Of a stretch of 16,142 nucleotides of DNA, positions 1 through 6,338 are shown one piece after another. The notes beneath the pieces are model-generated. The model worked only from the letters and a program-made list of their open reading frames with translations, was not told where the DNA came from and did not search any database. This stretch comes from Propionibacteriaceae bacterium (GTDB lineage: Bacteria > Actinomycetota > Actinomycetes > Propionibacteriales > Propionibacteriaceae): contig JAIRVA010000147.1 of assembly GCA_031254155.1 (NCBI GenBank), positions 1 to 16,142 of the forward strand, given 5' to 3'. A program made the translations under genes and the position numbers. Every line of letters begins with the position of its first letter. Position 1 is the first letter of the stretch.

Positions 1-94
1 TGCCGGCACCACGACTGCTCATCCAGGGGGCATAGCCTGCTGCGTTTCGTGGAGAGCGACAGGCAAGAGGTTCTGTGTTTTCTCTTGTCGTGCA

Positions 95-115
95 GTGTCG
101 CCAATTTGGCGACAC
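95..115. promoter_or_regulatory. Perfect 21-bp palindrome beyond the integrase 3' end
   Basis: Arms GTGTCGCCAA (95-104) and TTGGCGACAC (106-115) are exact inverse complements around a single central T. It lies inside the mobile element about 105 bp beyond the integrase stop. No T-tract follows, so it is not a convincing terminator. The shape suits a dimeric-repressor operator, but no regulator gene is visible to pair with it. A looser dyad (CAAGAG / CTCTTG, about 64-87) lies just to its left. No gene is supported in 1-220. Confidence 0.45.
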
Positions 116-220
116 CGTCGTTTGACACCTACGGCAAGTCTGGCGGAGCGCCGATCCCAGTTCAGGGTCTCCGGGGTGAAACGTGTCCATGTCTAGTAGT
201 CGCTTGGGAGTCGGTTCTGT

Positions 221-1399
221 TCAGTCGGGCGCAAGCGCCCGCTCCAGAATCGCGGCGGTGGCGGGGTTGACCATCTGATTTCGTTGGATGTAGTGCTGGA
301 TGGTGATTCTGGGATCAACATGACCCAGCAACTCTGCGGCCAGATCGATATCGGCAGCCTGATTGATCGTAGTCGCGACGGTTCGGCGGAACATGTGCGG
401 AGTTACCCCTTCGATTCCTGATAGGGCGAGGACGTGGCGGAGTTGGCGGCGGACGTTGTTCATCGTCAGCGGCGTCCCGTTCCGGCTGGCGAACACCAAC
501 GCCTCAGGACTGGTGTCGTCCATACCAGCGAGACGGAGGCGTATCGCGTCAGCTGTGAAGCTGGGAACAGCAACGGTGCGACGAGACTTCGCGGTCTTGG
601 GATGGTCCTGTCGGTATGGTTGCTCGCCTCGTGGGGTGACAATGGTTCCCTGGATCGAGATCGACGGGACCGGGCCAGTGAAGTTGATGTCCCTGCGGCG
701 CAACGCCAATGCTTCGCCGATGCGCGCGCTGGTGCCGAGCATGACCTCGATGATGGCTGAGAGCTGCCCGTCCGGGCGTGGCCCGGTAGGGATGATCCCC
801 GTCTCCCAAAACCGCACGGCTAACCGGATGGCGTTGACCTCGGTAGGAGTGAGGGCGGTGGGTTCGTGGGCTGGTTTATGAAGCCTTGCGATGCCGTCCA
901 TGGGGTTGCGCGGGATGATCTCGTGACGTACGGCTAGGCCGAAGGCCGAGCGCATGATTGCTTTGGCTTGTCGGGCACGGTTGTAGGACTTCTTCGCCAA
1001 CTGCTTGACGAACAAGTCACAGCGGGCGACGCCGATCTCTCGTAGGGTCAGGTTCCCGAATACTGGGAGTACGAGTAGTCGCATGTGGTAGGCGTAACGG
1101 TCCCTGGTCTGACGAGCAAGACGGTCCTCCAAATCAATGTCAGCCAACCAATACTCCACGAGCTGGGCGAAGGTCGCATCAGCCGTCAACATCCCGGTGG
1201 TGGGCTGGCACAGGTTCCGGTCAACCAGCTTTGCTTTCAGAATGCGCTCGGCGGCGGTCCGGCTCGACGCGGTGGCTTGGACTTGACGAGATACTCCATC
1301 CCAATCCCGATAACGGCACCGCGCTTTATAGTGCCCTGACGACAGTTTGGTCAGGTAGATGTCCCCGAACGTGCCGATGGGTAGTCTGTTCCTGCTCAT
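221..1399 (-). CDS. int: Tyrosine recombinase (phage-type integrase)
   Basis: This 392-residue protein has the layout of a tyrosine site-specific recombinase: an N-terminal arm-binding region (about 1-65), a SAM-like core-binding domain (about 73-165) and a C-terminal catalytic domain (about 180-380). Visible catalytic residues are Arg226 in SARIGEA, Lys269 in HPKTAKS, His335/Arg338 in PHMFRRT, His360 in LLGHVD and the nucleophile Tyr370 in IQHYIQ, so it looks intact and active. It would catalyse integration and, with an excisionase, excision of the element that carries it. The ATG at 1399 overlaps the stop of the upstream HTH gene (ATGA), implying translational coupling. Its location next to the 3' end of tRNA-Pro is classic for tRNA-targeting integrases. 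G+C content is lower and GTAC much rarer than in the genes to the right, which fits acquired DNA. Confidence 0.95.
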   Translation of the reverse strand: MSRNRLPIGTFGDIYLTKLSSGHYKARCRYRDWDGVSRQVQATASSRTAAERILKAKLVDRNLCQPTTGMLTADATFAQLVEYWLADIDLEDRLARQTRDRYAYHMRLLVLPVFGNLTLREIGVARCDLFVKQLAKKSYNRARQAKAIMRSAFGLAVRHEIIPRNPMDGIARLHKPAHEPTALTPTEVNAIRLAVRFWETGIIPTGPRPDGQLSAIIEVMLGTSARIGEALALRRRDINFTGPVPSISIQGTIVTPRGEQPYRQDHPKTAKSRRTVAVPSFTADAIRLRLAGMDDTSPEALVFASRNGTPLTMNNVRRQLRHVLALSGIEGVTPHMFRRTVATTINQAADIDLAAELLGHVDPRITIQHYIQRNQMVNPATAAILERALAPD

Positions 1400-1641
1400 C
1401 GGATAGCCTCCTGAGCACGACGAGGTAACGCTTGCACGGGATATGGTTCTTTGTGGGCGTCGAGCCAGGACAGCACGTCAGGTAGTCGGAAGCGCAGGTG
1501 TTTACCGATCCGGTAAGCGACAGGTCCTTGACCGTTGATGCGCCAGTCATACAGCGTTGTCGCTGGCACCCCGAGATAGGCGGCCAACTCGGCTGTGGAC
1601 ATCAGCGGTTCAAGTTCAGAAGGATCGTCCAGGGTTCTCAT
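1396..1641 (-). CDS. Small helix-turn-helix protein, Xis/MerR-like
   Basis: An 81-residue protein if started at the ATG at 1641; an ATG at 1602 would give 68 residues, and neither start has a strong ribosome binding site. The core STAELAAYLGVPATTLYDWR, followed by a GPVAYRIGKHLRFR wing and VLSWLDAH, is the winged-helix fold of the HTH_17/excisionase group that typically precedes actinobacterial integrases. Such proteins bind the attachment region and favour excision, or act as repressors; which applies here cannot be told from sequence. The TGA stop overlaps the integrase ATG by four bases, so the two are very likely one transcript. An open reading frame continues upstream to 1806, but that extension lacks the composition of a conserved domain and I do not include it. 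Confidence 0.85.
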   Translation of the reverse strand: MRTLDDPSELEPLMSTAELAAYLGVPATTLYDWRINGQGPVAYRIGKHLRFRLPDVLSWLDAHKEPYPVQALPRRAQEAIR

Positions 1642-1775
1642 GACTGGCAGGTGCGCCGAGGTTCCCCAGAGAACACGGTTCAGCCCGACGCAACCCAAGA
1701 CGACGGCATATCCAATGGATTCGGGACGACCCCGAACAGTCCGGGACGCCCCCGGTAAACGGCATCCTGCAACTT

Positions 1776-1796
1776 CAAAGCGGTGGCAAAGCGGTG
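1776..1796. repeat. Direct repeat CAAAGCGGTG x2 beside the attachment site
   Basis: The 10-mer CAAAGCGGTG occurs at 1776-1785 and 1787-1796, a period of 11 bp or about one helical turn. It lies between the HTH gene and tRNA-Pro, where arm-type integrase or Xis sites are normally found. Function is inferred from position only. Confidence 0.4.
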
Positions 1797-1815
1797 ACTT
1801 CCGCATCCTAAAGAC

Positions 1816-1851
1816 TCCTTGTCAAGAGCGGAAAACTGCTCCCGACAAGGA
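1816..1851. repeat. Two-part inverted repeat next to tRNA-Pro
   Basis: TCCTTGTC (1816-1823) pairs with GACAAGGA (1844-1851), and inside it GAGC (1826-1829) pairs with GCTC (1838-1841). No T-run follows on either strand, so it is not a standard intrinsic terminator. It begins about 10 bp from the tRNA 3' end, on the mobile-element side, so a recombinase or accessory-protein site is plausible. It could also simply be an RNA 3' processing hairpin. Confidence 0.45.
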
Positions 1852-1859
1852 CAAATACC

Positions 1860-1934
<75 letters not shown>

Positions 1935-2277
1935 AGGTGTGGAGAGCGGGAATCGTGAGCGGTTCCCACTCCGGATGACCGGGTACCCACCACCCGATCC
2001 TTGGATTGGCCGAGTCATCGACCGCAGAAAAGTCTAGCTCATCGCCACCGCTTGGCACCACTCGACGCCTGGTACCACGCCCACAGGTCAGTACGGCGTA
2101 CCACCCTCGTACTTAGGACACGGTTGTTAATGACTGTCGCGTGTCGTTTCCGGGATCGGGCGCCTGATGGCGTTGTCGGCCGCTCCGGCGTAGCCCTGCT
2201 ACTTTTTAGGGCACTCCGCCTTACCAGGCATCCCGCCCCGAAACCGCCACTTGCACCATTTGTTACCGACCGTGTCT
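1935..2277. other. Gene-free stretch between tRNA-Pro and the TadA-associated gene
   Basis: I see no convincing gene in these 343 bases. A TAGACT hexamer on the minus strand at 2031-2036 could be a -10 box for tRNA-Pro, but no good -35 accompanies it. On the plus strand GTAGC-CCT-GCTAC is followed by TTTTT near 2190-2207, a short terminator-like hairpin with no obvious gene in front of it. In several actinobacteria tadA follows the TadA-associated gene; it is not in this interval and I see no remnant of it. Confidence 0.5.
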
Positions 2278-2886
2278 TTACTCGTCGTCGTCCAGATCCC
2301 AGAAATCGTCGACGGCCTTGCGGAACACCGTCCCCAGCCGCATCCCGTTGGCCACCTTGTCCGCCATGTCTTCGCTGTTCAGCTCGTCCGAATCCATGAA
2401 CATGGCCTCGAGGTCCATCTCGGAGACGCCCTGGTCGGCGAACATCCCCAAGTCGCCAACCGGACCCTCGTCTGGTACCTCGGCACTCTCCGGGTCCAGG
2501 CCCAGGAAGTCGGCGGCGTCCCGGACGATCGGCCAGGTGTCAACGTAGTACACATCAGAAATGAACACCTGGACGTGCCGTGGCCCCCGTACCCTCACCG
2601 CGACCAAAACGTCCGAATCCAGCGAGACCAGGCCCAGCGCGCCAGCGTCGCCGGGGATGCGCTGGAGGTACGCGAGCAGACCCTCGAAGTCGTTCGCGAG
2701 GTCCGGCTCAAGCGCGACACCGACCGGAATGCCATCCTCCCGGTACAACGCCACGCAGAAATCGATCTCGTCGTCGTCCGCGTCGTCCAGATCGTCGTCA
2801 TCGTCGTCAAACTCGTCGCCGGCGAGATCGTCGTCCAGGGCAGGGCTATCGTCCTTCACAACGTCCTCGGGATCCCAGATGGACAT
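2278..2886 (-). CDS. tRNA adenosine deaminase-associated protein (acidic)
   Basis: A 202-residue protein. The start chosen is the ATG at 2886, preceded by a near-perfect Shine-Dalgarno (AAGGAGGAAGA); a longer frame to 2973 ignores this site. Residues about 10-40 are almost all Asp/Glu. The folded part follows (DFCVALYREDG, GLLAYLQRIPGDAGALGLVSLDSDVLVAVRV split across the middle), with another acidic stretch and a terminal DLDDDE. Length, composition and position divergent from upp match the actinobacterial family annotated as putative tRNA adenosine deaminase-associated protein. That name comes from gene neighbourhood; its biochemical role is not known to me. The expected partner tadA is not visible downstream, where tRNA-Pro and the integrated element lie. 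Confidence 0.8.
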   Translation of the reverse strand: MSIWDPEDVVKDDSPALDDDLAGDEFDDDDDDLDDADDDEIDFCVALYREDGIPVGVALEPDLANDFEGLLAYLQRIPGDAGALGLVSLDSDVLVAVRVRGPRHVQVFISDVYYVDTWPIVRDAADFLGLDPESAEVPDEGPVGDLGMFADQGVSEMDLEAMFMDSDELNSEDMADKVANGMRLGTVFRKAVDDFWDLDDDE

Positions 2887-2990
2887 TCTTCCTCCTTGTG
2901 CTCCCCCTATCTTTGCAGGTCTTGTCGCCATCGGCCAGAGGGGGCGGGCTTCCGGGGGCTTTGGCGTTACCAAATCGTTATCTTTGGGCC

Positions 2991-3010
2991 GTCAGTACGT
3001 TGTCAGTACG
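2991..3010. promoter_or_regulatory. Tandem GTCAGTACG direct repeat in the upp divergent region
   Basis: GTCAGTACG occurs at 2991-2999 and again at 3002-3010, an 11-bp period in the shared 187-bp intergenic region between upp and the TadA-associated gene. Spacing on one helical face suits a regulator site, but half the word is the genome-wide abundant GTAC, so chance is possible. No clear -35/-10 pair for upp could be defined. Confidence 0.3.
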
Positions 3011-3073
3011 GTCGCCCGCGCGCCCCCGTACCGTACTCCCGTTACCCACCCGCCCGCGAAGTGTGAAAAACTA

Positions 3074-3721
3074 GTGCCCGTGGAACTGCGCGTCATTGAT
3101 CACCCCTTGGTTGCCCACAAGCTCTCCCTGCTGAGGGCCAAACCGACCCCCTCGCCCCTCTTTCGCCAACTCGTTGAGGAACTCGTGACGCTGCTCGCGT
3201 ACGAAGTCACCCGCGACGTCCGCGTCGAATCCTGCGATGTCGAAACCCCAGTTGCCAGGACCGTCGGGGTCCGCCTCTGCAAGCCGCGCCCCCTCGTCGT
3301 CCCCATCCTCCGCGCCGGCCTGGGCATGCTCGAAGGCATGACCCGCCTCATGCCGTCCGCCGAGGTCGGGTTCGTCGGCATGGTCCGCGACGAGGAAACC
3401 CTCATGCCTTTCACGTACGCCGAACGCCTGCCCAAGGACCTCTCCGGGCGGCAGTGCTACGTCCTGGACCCGATGCTGGCGACCGGCGGCTCGCTGGGCG
3501 GAACGGTCCAGTTCCTCCGTGACCGCGGCGCCGACGACATCACGGCGGTCTGCCTCATCGCGGCCCCCGAGGGCATCGCCTACATCGAGGACATGACCAA
3601 GGACCTCGACGTACCGTTTACCCTTGTCGTCGCGGCGGTCGACGACCATCTGAACGACCATGGGTACATCGTGCCCGGGCTCGGGGACGCCGGGGACCGG
3701 TTATACGGTTTGGCCGAATGA
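3074..3721 (+). CDS. upp: Uracil phosphoribosyltransferase
   Basis: The 215-residue product transfers the phosphoribosyl group of PRPP to uracil, giving UMP in pyrimidine salvage in the cytosol. It matches the family along its whole length: the start VIDHPLVAHKLSLLR, then RPLVVPILRAGLGML, the PRPP-binding loop VLDPMLATGGS, and the C-terminal uracil-binding HGYIVPGLGDAGDR. The frame is open far upstream, so the start is set by homology. GTG at 3074 gives MPVELRVIDHPL and GTG at 3080 would also fit; neither has a good ribosome binding site. The gene is divergent from the TadA-associated gene. The stop codon falls in the loop of a perfect 9-bp hairpin that is the first unit of a tandem repeat. 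PRPP would come from prs, encoded nearby. Confidence 0.96.
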   Translation: MPVELRVIDHPLVAHKLSLLRAKPTPSPLFRQLVEELVTLLAYEVTRDVRVESCDVETPVARTVGVRLCKPRPLVVPILRAGLGMLEGMTRLMPSAEVGFVGMVRDEETLMPFTYAERLPKDLSGRQCYVLDPMLATGGSLGGTVQFLRDRGADDITAVCLIAAPEGIAYIEDMTKDLDVPFTLVVAAVDDHLNDHGYIVPGLGDAGDRLYGLAE

Positions 3722-3967
3722 ACCGGCCAAACCTGGGTTTCGTCCTCGCCTCAACCGTGCCAGCACGTCTCGCCTCGTCCTCACCATACGGTCTGGCCGA
3801 ATGAACCGGCCAAACCTGGGTTTCGTCCTCACCTCAACCATACGAGTACGTCTCGCCTCGTCCTCACCATACGGCTTGGCGTGGCCAAGCCTGGGTTTCG
3901 TCCTCGCCTCAACCATGCCAGCACGTCTTGCCTCGTCCTCACCATACGGTCTGGCCGAATGAACCGG
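3704..3967 (+). repeat. 83-bp tandem repeat, three copies plus a partial, arising at the upp 3' end
   Basis: Units start at 3704, 3787 and 3870, with a truncated fourth at 3945-3967. Periods are 83, 83 and 75 bp. Unit 1 contains the last codons and stop of upp, so the array looks like repeated duplication of the gene's 3' end. Each unit opens with a hairpin: GGTTTGGCC/GGCCAAACC in unit 1 (3707-3715 with 3725-3733), one mismatch in unit 2, and GGCTTGGC/GCCAAGCC around GTG in unit 3 (3873-3880 with 3884-3891). A T-A pair in unit 1 is a C-G pair in unit 3, a compensatory change. No T-tract follows the stems, so they are not textbook terminators. Confidence 0.85.
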
Positions 3968-4014
3968 CTCGCTCCCCCGTCACGCACGTGAACAGCCCGT
4001 CGACATACGCCGAC

Positions 4015-4722
4015 ATGGCCCGGGGTCCGTCGGGACCGTACCCCCGGGTCTTGTGGTGGGATTTTGACGGTACGTTGGCGGAGCGGCCGGTGATGTGGTC
4101 CGGCTGCCTGGCCGCGACGCTGGTGGAGCTCGGGCATCCGGGGTTGACAAGGGAAGATGTACGACCACTCCTCGCGGGCCACTACCCGTGGGACTCGCCC
4201 CAAACCGGCCACGCCGACTGGGGCGACGCGGACGGGTGGTGGTCCCACTTCGGAGTCCACCTTGTCGGCGTGGCCGCCATCCTCGCCCCGGAGATCGACC
4301 CGGCGAGCATCGTACCGGCGTTTCGTCGGATGTACTGCGACCCCGCCGGTTTCCGACTGTTTGACGACACGCTCCCGGCGCTCATCCGGGCCCGGACGGC
4401 GGGCTGTCGGAACGTGATCGTGTCCAACCACGTCCCCGAACTGGCTGAGATCGTGGCAGCACTCGGGCTCGAACCGTGGATCGACCAGGTCATTTGCTCC
4501 GCCGAGGTCGGCTGGGAGAAGCCGGATGTCCGGATTTTCCAGGCGGCGCTGGGCGACACGGATCCCGCCACGGTGGCCATGCTCGGCGACAACGAGACTG
4601 CCGACGTACAAGGCCCGGCGCAACTGGGAGTCCGGGGCCTCCTAGTTCACCACCCCCAAGGCAACCTCCCCCCACTCACCCTGCAAGACGCCCTAGACGA
4701 CCTAGGCCTCCCCGCCGGCTAA
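4015..4722 (+). CDS. HAD-superfamily phosphatase/hydrolase
   Basis: A 235-residue cytosolic hydrolase of the haloacid dehalogenase superfamily. Visible motifs are motif I WDFDGTLAE (nucleophile and acid/base Asp), motif II VSNH, motif III Lys in GWEKPDVRIF, and motif IV MLGDNETADVQG, which binds Mg2+. An alpha-helical cap separates motif I from motif II, as in subfamily IA phosphatases such as phosphoglycolate phosphatase and the YjjG-like nucleotidases. The substrate cannot be read from sequence. The ATG at 4015 lies just before the DFDGT strand, as usual for this fold; an in-frame GTG at 3988 is an alternative, and neither has a strong ribosome binding site. It follows the upp repeat array and is convergent with prs. 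Confidence 0.85.
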   Translation: MARGPSGPYPRVLWWDFDGTLAERPVMWSGCLAATLVELGHPGLTREDVRPLLAGHYPWDSPQTGHADWGDADGWWSHFGVHLVGVAAILAPEIDPASIVPAFRRMYCDPAGFRLFDDTLPALIRARTAGCRNVIVSNHVPELAEIVAALGLEPWIDQVICSAEVGWEKPDVRIFQAALGDTDPATVAMLGDNETADVQGPAQLGVRGLLVHHPQGNLPPLTLQDALDDLGLPAG

Positions 4723-4902
4723 CTCCCCCGTACCTCCGCGTTTGCGGAAAAACGGTAGCCAAACGGGCGGTTCCCGACGCGTTTTCATGCTTTCGCGGAA
4801 TGTACGGCGGACTAAAACGTTCCAATGCGGAGAAACGGTACCCCTCGACCCCGCTCTCCGGCCACCGACCCCGCTCTCCGACCCGCCGACCCCGTTCTCC
4901 GT

Positions 4903-4961
4903 CAATTGCCCAAGTTGTGTCAGCCAAATGCCCGAATGTCGCGCCACAACTTGGGCAATTG
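4903..4961. repeat. Perfect 17-bp inverted repeat with 25-nt loop
   Basis: Arm CAATTGCCCAAGTTGTG (4903-4919) is exactly complementary to CACAACTTGGGCAATTG (4945-4961). The 25-nt spacer is unrelated. It lies between convergent HAD and prs genes. It could be a bidirectional transcription-stop hairpin, but no T-tract follows on either side. It could also be the ends of a very small mobile sequence or a protein-binding dyad. Confidence 0.7.
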
Positions 4962-5042
4962 GCCCCAGACCCCCTGCCCCACTGTCTTCCCTTGTCACAT
5001 TATGAAACACTTGGTCGGTGGTCCCCCTGGCCTACCAGGTAC

Positions 5043-5279
5043 CAGCCACTTTCCCCCCGATGCGGCGCGCACAGAGGACCGAGCCGACAAAGTACAGTCC
5101 CGCCCGCCAGCCCCCAGAAAAACCGGGGCCGGACAATCCGCACTCGACCGCGACACCCGGCTGGCACACCCGGAATCGGCCGCGCCCGCCGGGGGGGTAC
5201 CCCACCGCCGGAAGATTCCGGGGGCCGCAAGGCCCTCAGAATCTGAGGACAGGTGGGGTGGGTCCCGGCGAGGCAGGCC
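5043..5279 (+). repeat. Structured dispersed repeat, copy A (divergent, short form)
   Basis: Starts with the same CAGCCACTTT as copy C and ends with the same GGCGAGGCAGGCC, but is about 42 nt shorter and differs at many positions. Nested helices are kept: CGCCGGG/CCCGGCG (5187-5193 with 5264-5270), ACCCCACC/GGTGGGGT (5199-5206 with 5252-5259), AGATTC/GAATCT (5213-5218 with 5239-5244), and GGGCC-GCAA-GGCCC (5222-5235), closed by a GNRA-type tetraloop. A 5' helix of GCCCC and GGGGC sits near 5110-5128. The element lies just beyond the 3' end of prs in the opposite orientation to that gene. Confidence 0.75.
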
Positions 5280-5360
5280 AGACCCGCCGACCAAGACGAG
5301 TACCCCGTCCACACGGTACAACCCCGTCCGAACAGCAATCGCCCGCCGCCCTGATCAGCC

Positions 5361-6335
5361 CTACTGCTCGTTCATCAACGCCGCGACAGATCCATCCTCG
5401 AAGACGGCCCGAATCGCCTTGGCCAGCAACGGCGCGATAGACAGTACAGTCAGTTTAGGAATCTGCACCTTCGGATCGATCGGCAACGTATTCGTCACGA
5501 TGACTTCCTCAAACGCCGACCGGTTGAGCCGGTCAGCCGCCGGCCCGGACAGGACGGGATGGGTCGCCGCCGCCACCACTTTCGCGGCCCCCTGCATCTT
5601 GAGTGCCTCGGCGGCCAGACAGATCGTACCGCCCGTGTCAATCATGTCGTCCACCAGCAGGCAGGTCTTGCCCTCGACCTCGCCGACGACCTCATGGACC
5701 GCCACGGTGTTCGCGACGTTCGGGTCCCGCCGCTTGTGGATGATCGCGAGGGGGCAGCCGAGCCGGTCCGACCACATGTCCGCGTTCCGGACCCGGCCCG
5801 CGTCCGGCGACACCACCACGAAGTTGGACAAGTCATAATTCTTCTTGACGTAGTCCGCCAGGATCGGCATCCCGTACAGGTGGTCCACCGGCCCGTCGAA
5901 GAACCCCTGGATCTGCGCCGCGTGCAGGTCGACGCTCATGACCCGCGTCGCCCCGGCCACGCGGAACAGATCGGCCACGAGCCGGGCCGAAATCGGCTCG
6001 CGACCAGCGTGTTTTTTGTCCTGGCGCGCGTACGGATAGAACGGCGACACGACCGTGATCCGCTTCGCCGACGCCCGCTTCAGGGCGTCGACCATGACCA
6101 ATTGTTCCATCAGCCAGTCGTTGACCGGCGTCGTGTGGGCCTGGATGACGAACGCGTCGCACCCGCGTACCGATTCCTCGAAGCGGACGTAGATCTCCGA
6201 GTTGGCGTACGTGACCATCCGGGACGGTACGATCTCCGTACCCAACAACGCCGCAATCTGGTTGGCTAACTGCGGGTGCGACCTGCCCGCGAAAAGCATC
6301 AAATGTTTGACGTCCTTCTTGATCAGGTCGGACAC
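5361..6335 (-). CDS. prs: Ribose-phosphate pyrophosphokinase (PRPP synthetase)
   Basis: The 324-residue enzyme makes phosphoribosyl pyrophosphate from ribose 5-phosphate and ATP, feeding nucleotide, His and Trp synthesis and the Upp reaction. It has the class I signatures: FAGRSHPQLANQIA at the N-terminus, NSEIYVRFEESVRG, the flexible loop SPFYPYARQDKKHAGREPIS, metal/ATP-binding VMSVDLHAAQIQGFF, and the PRPP loop LLVDDMIDTGGT. Length is normal. The start is the GTG at 6335, preceded by AAGGAGTGACCC, a good ribosome binding site lying inside the end of glmU. Only 3 bp separate it from the glmU stop, so glmU-prs is one operon, a gene order common in actinobacteria. Confidence 0.97.
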   Translation of the reverse strand: MSDLIKKDVKHLMLFAGRSHPQLANQIAALLGTEIVPSRMVTYANSEIYVRFEESVRGCDAFVIQAHTTPVNDWLMEQLVMVDALKRASAKRITVVSPFYPYARQDKKHAGREPISARLVADLFRVAGATRVMSVDLHAAQIQGFFDGPVDHLYGMPILADYVKKNYDLSNFVVVSPDAGRVRNADMWSDRLGCPLAIIHKRRDPNVANTVAVHEVVGEVEGKTCLLVDDMIDTGGTICLAAEALKMQGAAKVVAAATHPVLSGPAADRLNRSAFEEVIVTNTLPIDPKVQIPKLTVLSIAPLLAKAIRAVFEDGSVAALMNEQ

Positions 6336-6338
6336 GGG

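Larger units (their letters stand above)
4723..5360. other. Gene-free stretch between the HAD gene and prs (convergent)
   Basis: No convincing gene lies in these 638 bases. They hold three imperfect tandem copies of a CCGACCCCGCTCTCCG-like unit (about 4847-4900), a perfect 17-bp inverted repeat (4903-4961) and copy A of the structured dispersed repeat (5043-5279). A direct repeat ACCCCGTCC occurs twice near 5310-5340. Neither flanking gene has a clear intrinsic terminator here. Confidence 0.6.

Noticed and set aside
2190..2207. GTAGC-CCT-GCTAC followed by TTTTT, terminator-like on the plus strand
   Set aside because: The stem is only 5 bp and no plus-strand gene ends in front of it.
4702..5010. 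A 102-codon minus-strand frame over the HAD 3' end and the 17-bp inverted repeat
   Set aside because: It overlaps the end of the HAD gene, consists largely of translated short repeats and has no recognisable domain or ribosome binding site.
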